This document shows positions 1-6,120 of a DNA stretch of 8,288 bases, one piece after another; positions within the stretch are counted from its first letter, which is position 1; each line of letters begins with the position of its first letter. The DNA is from Gammaproteobacteria bacterium. GTDB lineage: Bacteria > Pseudomonadota > Gammaproteobacteria > Pseudomonadales > Pseudohongiellaceae. A program made the position numbers and the translations under genes. The notes beneath the pieces are model-generated. The model did not search any database and was not told the DNA's origin. It saw nothing but the letters and a program-made list of their open reading frames with translations. The DNA lies in NCBI GenBank assembly GCA_016762995.1, contig JAESUT010000052.1, forward strand, positions 1-8,288, in the 5' to 3' direction.

Positions 1-890
1 TGATGTATGGGCCTATTGATTCCTTCCACCCCGGAAGGCTGCACATCGTTCACCGCATCGCCTATCAATATTGCCACATCGCGCTCGCGCAGGAAGGGCA
101 GGACCGAGGCATGTAAGCCCGCGCCGGCCTGTCCGTATTGCCATGGACCTTTTGCATCACGCAGGGCCCAACGCCCAGTGCGAACGAATAGGGCGTCGCC
201 ACTGCTAATAGTGACACCTGCAAACTCTTCCCAGGCAAGCAAATCTTCCACATAGATGGGCGTGCTTGGGTCTAGCCATTCAACGCCGCGCATCAAAGGT
301 AGGTCCACCAGAATGCCGCGGGTCACATAGGACGTGCCCATGCGATCGATGGCCAGATCCTCACAGCCAGCAGCAGTGAGGTTCTGCGGGTAGCCATTGA
401 AGATAATGTATTCGCCATCGATCTCTGTGCGGTAATGGCAGAGCGCATCTAAGTGAGAGAGCATGCCATCGTGCAGAGAGAATTGAATCTCATCCAAGGC
501 AAAAGTAGGTTCGCCGGTAACCGGGTCTATTCGGCTCATCCAATGTTCGGTCGGGCCGAAGGCGGCGCTGTCTATTGCGGGCGGCTCGGTGGTTACGAAA
601 TGCTGTAAGGTCACGCTCTCGCCTGACTGCACCAGGGAGGCGGCCTGTTTAGTCTTTGCGGCGGTAATTAGGTTAAGGGTTCCGCGCTGATCATCTGGGC
701 CCCAGCGTCCCCAATTGGAGAGTTCCTGCTCCCAGCGCGCAAGCGTTTCCAGTGTTACCTTGACCGACTCTTCCTGTGTTGACGGGTGCGCCTCAAAGGG
801 CTGAGCATTAGTTACGCTGAGTGCAAACATGGCGGCACAAACACTAGCAATTCGGGTGAGTGATTTACATGAGATAAAGATGTTACGCAT
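1..890 (-). CDS. Secreted cyclase-family (kynurenine formamidase-like) metal hydrolase, C-terminus cut by the window edge
   Basis: The reading frame is open from an ATG at 888-890 to the left edge, giving 296 visible residues. The start is followed by a basic N-terminus and hydrophobic stretch with a likely signal-peptidase site near A29 (VTNA/QPF), so the enzyme is probably periplasmic. Residues 61-75 (GRWGPDDQRGTLNLI) are the hallmark N-terminal block of longer bacterial members of the Cyclase family (PF04199). The metal-site region reads LHDGMLSHLDALCHY at 139-153, with H146, D148 and H152 matching the HxDxxxH ligands of the family and H140 a possible further ligand. FNGYP (164-168), RGILVDL (191-197) and GDALFVRTGRW (231-241) follow in the usual order. 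Family members hydrolyse amide or lactone-type bonds, as in kynurenine formamidase; the substrate here cannot be told. Roughly 50-60 C-terminal residues appear to lie outside the window. It follows the FMN-binding gene on the same strand with a 143-bp gap, so co-transcription is uncertain. Confidence 0.9.
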   Translation of the reverse strand, partial: MRNIFISCKSLTRIASVCAAMFALSVTNAQPFEAHPSTQEESVKVTLETLARWEQELSNWGRWGPDDQRGTLNLITAAKTKQAASLVQSGESVTLQHFVTTEPPAIDSAAFGPTEHWMSRIDPVTGEPTFALDEIQFSLHDGMLSHLDALCHYRTEIDGEYIIFNGYPQNLTAAGCEDLAIDRMGTSYVTRGILVDLPLMRGVEWLDPSTPIYVEDLLAWEEFAGVTISSGDALFVRTGRWALRDAKGPWQYGQAGAGLHASVLPFLRERDVAILIGDAVNDVQPSGVEGINRPIH

Positions 891-992
891 TGGGGTGCCC
901 TATTCAGGTGAGCGAGTTTCAAACCAGAATAGAGAGCTTGCGCGAGAGAGTCTAGCGCTATCAGGTAGAATCGAAAGGGAGAGCAATTTACC

Positions 993-1007
993 TACGAAGT
1001 CTTCGTA
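993..1007. promoter_or_regulatory. 15-bp palindrome upstream of the cyclase gene, possible operator
   Basis: TACGAAG-T-CTTCGTA is a perfect inverted repeat with 7-bp arms around one central base. It lies in the 143-bp gap between the FMN-binding gene and the secreted cyclase gene, about 100 bp upstream of the cyclase start. The size and symmetry suit a dimeric repressor site, but no regulator gene is in view. No T-run follows on the minus strand, so it is unlikely to be a terminator. Confidence 0.25.
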
Positions 1008-1033
1008 TGCCTATGCCCAAGCTTAGTCGCAGG

Positions 1034-1606
1034 CTAGCGCAGATACTCGAGAGTAACTGCGCGGATAGATCGCCTAACGCCTCTAGCCATCGCCTTGGTG
1101 GAGATGGTGGCTTTCACAATGCCGTCTATGTCGTTGCCAATCTGAAATCGTTGTTCGGCGCGCTTGCCGACAAACTGTTCTTCGTAGCCATCCCAAGAGA
1201 AGAAATCTCCCCAGGTATAGCGCAGGGACTCCTTGTAATAGATGACTTTTAGGCCAGTTATGTTGCCGTCCAGATCCATGCCGATGAGGCTGTCGATCTC
1301 ACTGCTGTAACCGCTAGGCTCGGGATGGGTGTCGGCGGTGACGAAGGCATAGCCGATCAGGGTCTGCTCGCCAGTGTCTGCGTCAGTCTTATAGGCTTTG
1401 TAGACGGGAACCTCGCCTTCCTTTTCCGAAAAGCTATCCGCGCCCGGCACGACCTCTTTGAGCAGCCTTAACGTGGTGTGATCCTTGTTTCTGGCTGCTT
1501 GAACGCCACCGTTGAAGGTTGCTCCATTGAATAGAATCACCAGCACGAGGAGCCCCGTGCTCAATAGGGTTTTTAGCCAAGACTGAGTAGAATGCTGCAG
1601 TGACAT
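1034..1606 (-). CDS. Exported FMN-binding-domain protein (RnfG/NosR N-terminal type)
   Basis: The protein has 190 residues from the ATG at 1604-1606. Residues 11-37 form a signal peptide or membrane anchor, with a plausible cleavage site at VQA/A, so the domain should face the periplasm. The rest fits the FMN_bind domain (PF04205) found in RnfG, NqrC and the N-terminus of NosR: VPVYKAY (67-72), IGYAFVT (84-90), SLIGMDLDGNITGLKVI (106-122) and the terminal block DGIVKATISTKAMARGVR (161-178). The family attaches FMN to the Thr of a Dxx(S/T)GAT motif through ApbE. Here the motif reads DGIVKAT, keeping D161, A166 and T167 but with V-K where S/T-G is usual. The expected role is electron transfer in the envelope, but no ApbE or redox partner is in view. 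An upstream GTG at 1654 gives 16 extra polar residues with a good AGGGTGG ribosome site; the ATG was preferred because it places the hydrophobic segment nearer the N-terminus. Confidence 0.85.
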   Translation of the reverse strand: MSLQHSTQSWLKTLLSTGLLVLVILFNGATFNGGVQAARNKDHTTLRLLKEVVPGADSFSEKEGEVPVYKAYKTDADTGEQTLIGYAFVTADTHPEPSGYSSEIDSLIGMDLDGNITGLKVIYYKESLRYTWGDFFSWDGYEEQFVGKRAEQRFQIGNDIDGIVKATISTKAMARGVRRSIRAVTLEYLR

Positions 1607-1917
1607 AGTGCTTTTGTGCTTCCCTATTGTTTTCGAATTGTATTGAGGTTTCACTGACTGGCCACCCTAGTTTGTCTAGTGAGAGCGACAGATTCACCGC
1701 GAACAAGCGCAGTTTGGCAATTTTTTTGACAGGGAACAAGGGGGTCTCAGTCTTGAGGGGCTGAGAAAGCCGAAGTACGGGGCGCAAATTTGTAACTTAT
1801 TGAAACACATTGCGAGCTCATCCATAAATGTTCTGACAAGTGAACAATTCTGCTATCCTAACTATTGAATTCACTAATCGCTGCTGGAATCGAGCAGGGC
1901 ACAATTTAGGAAATACT
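1607..1917. promoter_or_regulatory. Divergent intergenic region between the FMN-binding and terB-like genes
   Basis: This 311-bp spacer must hold the promoters of both divergent genes. No convincing pair of promoter boxes was found. A TTGACA at 1726-1731 has no -10 box at 16-18 bp. A TTGAAA at 1800-1805 is followed only by weak AT-rich candidates around 1823-1828. An inverted repeat, TCTCAG (1745-1750) and CTGAGA (1761-1766), could be a regulator site. The GTG alternative start of the FMN-binding gene lies at 1652-1654. No credible small gene was seen. Confidence 0.35.
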
Positions 1918-2355
1918 ATGAGTCTGGTAGATTTTTCAAAGATCACAAAATTACTCAGTGAGAACAAGCTCAGAGCGAAGCACAAACAAGAACTGTTTAA
2001 GGAAGTCATGCTGATGGTGCTCGCACGAGTCACGCGCGCCGACTCCAACGTCGAAACAGTTGAGCTTGAGAAAGTACAGGAAGTTCTCAAAGAAGAGCTT
2101 GGGCAAGATATCACTGTCGCCGAAATACGCACAGCATCGTCCTCAGAAATCTTCGAGACAAAGTCTTTAGAGAACTATCTCTCGACAGCAACGCGCAAGC
2201 TGGATGAACGCGAACGCATGCTCATCTTGGCCTCGTTGAAGAAGGTGATTCGCAGTGACGAAATTATTCGCAGTTTCGAGCTAGACTTCTTCGATAGGGT
2301 GGCGCTAGCGCTACGTGCTACACCCTCTGAGATTGCAGGCTTGGTCGCTGATTAG
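1918..2355 (+). CDS. TerB-like (tellurite-resistance family) small helical protein
   Basis: The protein has 145 residues, close to the usual size of the TerB domain (PF05099). The start is fixed by AGGAA at 1908-1912, five bases before the ATG. It is predicted to be all-helical and cytoplasmic, with no signal peptide. The two TerB signatures are present: an acidic stretch after the first helices (VTRADSNVETVELEKV, 38-53) and its counterpart near the C-terminus (RSDEIIRSFELDFF, 112-125), followed by a short helix LRATPSEIAGL (132-142). In this family such acidic residues are thought to bind divalent metal. The rest of a ter operon (TerA, TerC, TerD, TerZ) is absent, so tellurite resistance should not be assumed. 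Stand-alone TerB proteins are common and their function is mostly unknown. Longer in-frame versions from 1840 lack a ribosome site and add a sequence that does not look like the family. Confidence 0.85.
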   Translation: MSLVDFSKITKLLSENKLRAKHKQELFKEVMLMVLARVTRADSNVETVELEKVQEVLKEELGQDITVAEIRTASSSEIFETKSLENYLSTATRKLDERERMLILASLKKVIRSDEIIRSFELDFFDRVALALRATPSEIAGLVAD

Positions 2356-2367
2356 CGCCCGCGCTAA
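2352..2367. repeat. Inverted repeat spanning the terB-like stop codon
   Basis: TTAGCGC-CC-GCGCTAA is a perfect inverted repeat with 7-bp arms that contains the TAG stop of the terB-like gene. A GC-rich hairpin could form in the mRNA, with a practical loop of four bases. The downstream bases are AAACTCAAT rather than a T-run, so it is not a canonical intrinsic terminator. It may protect the 3' end of the message or attenuate read-through into the CoA-transferase gene. Confidence 0.3.
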
Positions 2368-2454
2368 AACTCAATCGTGTTAGCAATGCTGGCAGTGGTG
2401 CATGATTTTTTTGTGCCCACCAGCGGGGCTTCTCTTGACACTCCGTTGCATCAC

Positions 2455-2510
2455 TATGGGTTCAAAGCTATGGGTTCAGAGCTATGGGTTCAGAGCTATT
2501 GGTTCAGAAA
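2455..2510 (+). repeat. 14-bp tandem repeat, four copies, in the CoA-transferase leader
   Basis: Four head-to-tail copies of a 14-bp unit start at 2455, 2469, 2483 and 2497: TATGGGTTCAAAGC, then TATGGGTTCAGAGC twice, then the diverged TATTGGTTCAGAAA. The middle two are identical. The array ends 8 bp before the CoA-transferase ATG. The first three units each hold an ATG (2456, 2470, 2484). Because 14 is not a multiple of 3, these fall in three different frames. The first is in frame with the CoA-transferase and would add 21 residues. The third opens a 12-codon ORF ending at TGA 2520-2522, which overlaps the CoA-transferase start. A TTGACA lies just upstream at 2435-2440 but has no matching -10 box. 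Confidence 0.85.
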
Positions 2511-2518
2511 TACTCTCT

Positions 2519-3730
2519 ATGACAGCCGACACAAATCCTCTCTTCAGCAATCTTCGTGTTGTTGAATTAGCGTCCATGATTCTTGCGCCATCCGCTGCCG
2601 TCATACTGGCAGACTACGGTGCGGAAGTTATTAAGGTAGAGCCCCCAAAGACAGGCGATCTGAATCGAAACTGGCATAAGAAGATTAACGGCCTGCCTAT
2701 TTCCGACATGGCCTACGGCTTTGAGGTGGACAACCGCAACAAGAAGAGTGTGGTGCTAGACCTAAAGTCACCAGATGCCTATGCCGCGCTCTGCAAAATC
2801 GTCAGTGAAGCGGACGTGTTGATAACCAACTATCGCTTGAAGGCGCTGGATAAACTCAAGATCGACTATGATTCCATGCGCGCAATAAACCCCAGGATCA
2901 TTTACGCATTGGCCACCGGCTTCGGTGAAGAAGGTGAAGAGGCGCACAAACCTGGTTACGACACTGTCTCTTACTGGTCGCGATCAGGCATCGAGCACCA
3001 AGTGTTCCCCTATGAGGGTTGGCTTGCGCAATTCCCTTACGGCTCCGGCGATCACCCCAGCGGCATGGCGCTGTTCGGCTCTATCATGACGGGTCTTTAT
3101 CAGCGCGAGAAAACTGGTGAGGGTTGCAAGGTATCGACCTCTCTCTTGGCGAACGGCGCTTGGTCGAATGCGGTCATGCTTCAGGCGCAACTCGCCGGCG
3201 CGGAGTTTAGAGAAAAGCGTCCTCGTGATAACGCCTACAATTTCATCTCGCTGCACTATCCAACTAGCGACAATCGTTTGTTGAAGATGAGTATGGTGAA
3301 TACGGCGAAAAATTGGCGTCCATTCTGCAATGCCATAGATCGCAATGACCTGCCCGAAGACAGCCGTTTCTGTGACAATGAGGCACGCATTGCCAATATG
3401 CCAACGCTGATTAAAGAGATATCTGAGGCAATTCAGCAGCAGCCGATTGCACATTGGCTGCAGAAGTTGGAGCAGGCGGATGTACCGCATACCGTCGTGT
3501 CCAACTACGAAGAGGCTGCAAATGATAAGCAAAAAGCAGCGAACGATATTATCATTCCACTGGATCATCCCGAGCATGGATTGATGCGAACTGTTAACAG
3601 CCCCTTTAAAGTGAGCGGCGCCGACAAACTGCCGGCCAAGGCCGCACCTAAATTAGGCGAGCATACCGAAGAAGTGCTCAAGCGCTTTGGCTACAATGAT
3701 CAAGAGATAGCAGATCTAACAGACGGCTAG
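2519..3730 (+). CDS. CaiB/BaiF family III CoA-transferase
   Basis: The protein has 403 residues, the normal length for family III CoA-transferases (PF02515), which move CoA between carboxylic acids through an aspartyl-CoA thioester intermediate. The N-terminal block is typical: NLRVVELAS (11-19), ADYGAEVIKVEPP (31-43) and NRNKKSVVLDLK (72-83), followed by ADVLITNYR (98-106). The catalytic Asp is D148 in KPGYDTVSYW. Later family segments, SGMALFGSIMTGLYQREKTGEG and the C-terminal PKLGEHTEEVLKRFGY, are intact. The substrate cannot be deduced; the family includes carnitine, bile-acid, formyl-CoA and aromatic-acid enzymes. It should be a cytoplasmic dimer. The start at 2519 was chosen because the family begins shortly before the NLRVVEL block. 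It has no clear Shine-Dalgarno sequence, and the leader is the 14-bp repeat array. In-frame ATGs at 2402 and 2456 give longer, repeat-derived N-termini. The gene is 2 bp upstream of the DUF2288 gene and almost certainly co-transcribed with it. Confidence 0.93.
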   Translation: MTADTNPLFSNLRVVELASMILAPSAAVILADYGAEVIKVEPPKTGDLNRNWHKKINGLPISDMAYGFEVDNRNKKSVVLDLKSPDAYAALCKIVSEADVLITNYRLKALDKLKIDYDSMRAINPRIIYALATGFGEEGEEAHKPGYDTVSYWSRSGIEHQVFPYEGWLAQFPYGSGDHPSGMALFGSIMTGLYQREKTGEGCKVSTSLLANGAWSNAVMLQAQLAGAEFREKRPRDNAYNFISLHYPTSDNRLLKMSMVNTAKNWRPFCNAIDRNDLPEDSRFCDNEARIANMPTLIKEISEAIQQQPIAHWLQKLEQADVPHTVVSNYEEAANDKQKAANDIIIPLDHPEHGLMRTVNSPFKVSGADKLPAKAAPKLGEHTEEVLKRFGYNDQEIADLTDG

Positions 3731-3732
3731 AT

Positions 3733-4056
3733 ATGAACGAAGTAGATGAGAACGATCCTGCAGTAGTGCGGAAAAAACTAAACCATGATACCGCCAAGAT
3801 AAAATGGGGCGCCTTACACGAGCACCAACAGACCGAGAGTGTGATAGTTGTGTCTGCCGATCTGGATCTGATCGATGTGGCCTGCGAATTCACGTTCGAC
3901 AATCACGATCAGGTAAAAACGTGGTTGGAACAAAAGCAGATTATGAAGGTAAGCGACGAGCAGGCGCAGCAGTGGAACACAGAAGAGCGTGTGTTATGGG
4001 CGGTGGTCGTTGTGCCTTGGGTGTTGGTGCAGGAACAAAAGCCAGGAACGAAGTAG
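3733..4056 (+). CDS. DUF2288 family protein
   Basis: This 107-residue acidic cytoplasmic protein matches the DUF2288 pattern (PF10052) along its whole length: an N-terminal VVRKKLNHDTAKIKW (11-25), a central SADLDLIDVACEF (41-53), DQVKTWLEQKQIMKVSDEQAQ (59-79), and the characteristic C-terminal LWAVVVVPWVLVQE (88-101). The function of the family is unknown and no catalytic motif is obvious. The ATG lies 2 bp after the CoA-transferase stop and has no strong ribosome site, so translation probably depends on ribosomes finishing the upstream gene. The link with the CoA-transferase may be local; no functional tie is known to me. Confidence 0.87.
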   Translation: MNEVDENDPAVVRKKLNHDTAKIKWGALHEHQQTESVIVVSADLDLIDVACEFTFDNHDQVKTWLEQKQIMKVSDEQAQQWNTEERVLWAVVVVPWVLVQEQKPGTK

Positions 4057-4106
4057 CCGGCATTTTTGTTGGCAAGAGCAAAGCCGATGGCTGTCAATTC
4101 TAGGGA

Positions 4107-4199
4107 CTCTCTCTGCCTTTCTCTTCCCGGTGCGAAGGAAGGCGCGAAGGAAGGCGCGAAGGTAGGTGCGAGAAGGCGGGATATTAGAAGGAGGGCGGC
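4107..4199 (+). promoter_or_regulatory. Repeat-rich purine/pyrimidine leader with strong Shine-Dalgarno site
   Basis: The leader of the zinc-ribbon protease-like gene has three parts. A pyrimidine tract (4107-4128) is followed by a 12-bp tandem repeat: GGTGCGAAGGAA at 4129, GGCGCGAAGGAA at 4141, GGCGCGAAGGTA at 4153, and a partial fourth copy at 4165. The true Shine-Dalgarno AAGGAGG (4188-4194) lies 5 bases before the ATG. Each repeat itself carries an SD-like AAGG core. GCCTTTCT (4115-4122) can pair with AGGAAGGC (4136-4143) with one G-T wobble, giving a hairpin that would hide part of the purine array. This suggests control of translation start, which is inference. Confidence 0.6.
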
Positions 4200-5225
4200 A
4201 TGGAAGTCTCAAACAATTGTGCCTGGTGTGATCATCCTAAAGATGCGGGTCCTATCTGTTCGAAATGCGGCGCAGATTACGCCAAGGCCGAAGCGATCAA
4301 GCAGCACGGTAAGGCGGACAGTGAGGCGATTTCCACCCTTGATAACGGCTTTACGATGGAGGCCGTCGACACGGCTGCGGCAATTGAAGATCCAATACTC
4401 GAGAAAAAAATCTGTCTAGCTGCATTGCCCTCCATGCTGGCATTCGCCTTCTTGGTTCAGCTGAGCGGTGTTGGCACCAGCATCCAGAGAATCGCATTTA
4501 CGATGCCGGTACACGAGTTTGGTCACGCGACAGTCGCGTGGTTCTGCGGATTCAATGCGGTGCCCACTCTATGGAAGACCATTAGTCCCAGCGATCGCGG
4601 CATCGCAGCGAGCTTTGTGCTCTTCATCGGCATAGTTTCCTTAGCCAACTACGGCCGTCGGCACATGCTTGGTGGCTGGGTGCTAATAGCGGTGTTCCTG
4701 CTTTTGATGCAGGGCATCGGTACCTTGATGATTACAGAGCGCGATTCCCAGCAGTACATTCTGTTTGGCGGTGACGGGGGAGGCATGGTATTGGCGACGC
4801 TGCTAATGCTTTCGTTCTACTTCGGCAAAGAGACTCAGCTTTACAAAGGAGGCCTCAGGTGGGGCTTCCTCGCCATTGGTGCCGCCGCCTTTGCCGACAT
4901 GTTCATGACATGGCTGCGTTCGGCCAGCGATCGCTTACAGGTGCCTTATGGGCTCACCGGCGGCGAACCCACCGATGCATTCAAGCTCATCAACTACCAC
5001 ACTTGGAGCTGGGAGCAGCTGATTTCGCGGCATGTGACAGTAGGGGTGATCTGCCTCATGGTCTTGCTAGCTTTCTATCTATGGGGCATCAAGCAGGCCA
5101 GTGTGATGATTGTGACCAAACAGAGGGAGGATGCACAAACGCTTCTGGCCGCCGCAGACGACCCAGCTTCAGCAGCAGCTACCCTCAACCAGGGCCGCCC
5201 CAACTCAGATAGTCACAGCGCGTAA
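4200..5225 (+). CDS. Zinc-ribbon, multi-pass membrane protein with HEFGH motif (M50-like putative metalloprotease)
   Basis: The protein has 341 residues and a strong ribosome site (AAGGAGG, 5-base spacing). The cytoplasmic N-terminus carries a small zinc ribbon with cysteines C7, C10, C20 and C23 (CxxC, nine residues, CxxC). After a hydrophobic helix (about 71-91) comes TMPVHEFGHATVAWFCGF (101-118), an HExxH metal-binding motif (H105, E106, H109) inside a hydrophobic segment. Further helices lie near 133-150, 156-178, 193-209, 221-240 and 278-297. GGDGGGMVLATL (190-201) starts one of them and resembles the third-ligand LDGG motif of site-2/M50 proteases, making D192 a candidate ligand, 83 residues after H109. 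The C-terminus is a polar Ala/Ser-rich tail. Proteolysis is inferred; I do not recognise a named family. It might instead be an inactive relative or another metal enzyme. It sits 143 bp after the DUF2288 gene and 79 bp before sapC. Confidence 0.75.
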   Translation: MEVSNNCAWCDHPKDAGPICSKCGADYAKAEAIKQHGKADSEAISTLDNGFTMEAVDTAAAIEDPILEKKICLAALPSMLAFAFLVQLSGVGTSIQRIAFTMPVHEFGHATVAWFCGFNAVPTLWKTISPSDRGIAASFVLFIGIVSLANYGRRHMLGGWVLIAVFLLLMQGIGTLMITERDSQQYILFGGDGGGMVLATLLMLSFYFGKETQLYKGGLRWGFLAIGAAAFADMFMTWLRSASDRLQVPYGLTGGEPTDAFKLINYHTWSWEQLISRHVTVGVICLMVLLAFYLWGIKQASVMIVTKQREDAQTLLAAADDPASAAATLNQGRPNSDSHSA

Positions 5226-5304
5226 GCCAGCGATATGACCTGTTTTATTGCTGCCATACTAGGTAAACTGTGGCGAGATTATTGAACTGAAAAGGTAGTA
5301 AAGA
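5226..5304 (+). promoter_or_regulatory. Spacer upstream of the sapC-like gene
   Basis: This 79-bp gap has an AT-rich 3' half and ends in a weak purine stretch (AAAAGGTAGTAAAGA) as the ribosome site. A CATACT at about 5253-5258 could be a -10 box, but no -35 box sits at the right distance. No hairpin terminator follows the upstream gene, so sapC could be read from the preceding transcript. Confidence 0.25.
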
Positions 5305-6036
5305 ATGGCTTCTCCTGTAGCTCTGCAGAACGACAAACACCGTAAACTTAAAATCACCGAATCTGGCGACTATGCGCGCTACAAAGATCACCATCTGATC
5401 CCCATCATCACACAGGACTTCTTCACTCTAGGCTCAGAATTCCCAGTGGTCTTCGTTAAAGACTCCAGCGGCGAGCAGTTCGTTCCTGTTGCCATTATGG
5501 GATTGAGAGAAGGTCAGAACCTCTACTGTCAAAATGGGGAATGGAAAGCACAAGTTGTACCCATCAGATTTAGTAATGCACCCTTTTCGATAGTGAGAGT
5601 AGACGCAGAAAGCGATCAGCTTGCAGTGCTCATCGATGAGGAAAGTTCGATGTTGAGCGAGACAGAAGGCACGCCGTTGTTCAAAGAGAACGGAGAGAAG
5701 TCGGAATACCTAGAGAATAAGGTGGAATCTCTAATTAAGACGGCGGAGCAAACTGTGCAAACCGAAGGCATCTGTAAGATATTCAAAGACAAGGACCTGC
5801 TAGTCACTCAGCAGCTGCAGCTGCAACACCGCGCGGACTCTCCGCGCTATAACATCGATGGCGTGTATACCATCGATGAGAAGAAACTGAATGCATTGTC
5901 CGATGAAGATTTCTTGGATTTGCGCAAGCAGGGAATGATCCCCTTGATCTATGCGCACCTGAGTTCATTGCAGCAGCTTAGAAGAATTTCTGAGATGCAG
6001 TACAACGCCGATAAGGCGGCCGAGACTACCGCATAA
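5305..6036 (+). CDS. SapC family protein
   Basis: The protein has 243 residues, normal for the SapC family (PF07277). It has no signal peptide or membrane helix, so it is probably cytoplasmic. Family landmarks appear in order: LIPIITQDFF (31-40) and EFPVVFVKD (45-53), then VPVAIMGLREGQNLYCQNGEW (60-80), PFSIV (93-97), GTPLFKENGE (122-131), the YTIDEKKLNALSDEDFLDL block (188-206) and the C-terminal GMIPLIYAHLSSLQQLRRI (210-228). The family is named after a protein of the Campylobacter fetus S-layer locus, but its biochemical role is unknown. In many proteobacteria its members sit near TonB-dependent receptors and flavin-dependent halogenase-like genes, neither of which is in this window. It is the last gene of the plus-strand run and is followed by a strong terminator. 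Confidence 0.9.
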   Translation: MASPVALQNDKHRKLKITESGDYARYKDHHLIPIITQDFFTLGSEFPVVFVKDSSGEQFVPVAIMGLREGQNLYCQNGEWKAQVVPIRFSNAPFSIVRVDAESDQLAVLIDEESSMLSETEGTPLFKENGEKSEYLENKVESLIKTAEQTVQTEGICKIFKDKDLLVTQQLQLQHRADSPRYNIDGVYTIDEKKLNALSDEDFLDLRKQGMIPLIYAHLSSLQQLRRISEMQYNADKAAETTA

Positions 6037-6048
6037 AACACCGAATGC

Positions 6049-6087
6049 AAAAAGCCCAATCACTCGCAAGTGTTTGGGCTTTTTTTT
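6049..6087. terminator. Bidirectional intrinsic terminator between convergent genes
   Basis: The stem pairs AGCCCAA (6053-6059) with TTGGGCT (6074-6080), and after one T-T mismatch CACT (6061-6064) with AGTG (6069-6072), around a CGCA loop. Eight Ts (6080-6087) follow on the plus strand. The left side carries five As (6049-6053), which give a U-run on the minus-strand transcript. It therefore serves sapC from the left and the porin gene from the right, ending 12 bp after the sapC stop and about 34 bp from the porin stop. Confidence 0.95.
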
Positions 6088-6120
6088 GCGATAGTGAAAA
6101 GGACTAGCGCGCTTCAAAAT

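Noticed and set aside
1726..1731. TTGACA as a -35 box for the terB-like gene
   Set aside because: At 16-18 bp downstream the bases read AGTCTT or similar, with no resemblance to TATAAT.
1840..1917. Upstream extension of the terB-like gene from 1840
   Set aside because: The ATG at 1918 has AGGAA at the right spacing and gives the family length. The extension has no ribosome site and no similarity to the family.
2435..2440. TTGACA as a -35 box for the CoA-transferase
   Set aside because: The only TATA-like hexamer nearby (TATGGG, 2455) is 14 bp away and a poor match. It is kept only as a weak possibility.
2402..2518. Longer N-terminus of the CoA-transferase from 2402 or 2456
   Set aside because: The added residues derive mostly from the 14-bp repeat and lie before the point where the family normally begins. 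An upstream start cannot be fully excluded because the 2519 ATG lacks a Shine-Dalgarno site.
2984..3577. 197-residue minus-strand frame
   Set aside because: It lies wholly antisense to the CoA-transferase, whose catalytic and structural motifs are intact, and its translation shows no recognisable features.
4066..4419. 117-residue frame from a TTG start with GAKEGAKEGAK repeats
   Set aside because: It overlaps the DUF2288-downstream leader and runs out of frame into the well-supported zinc-ribbon gene. The repeat peptide is a by-product of the purine array.
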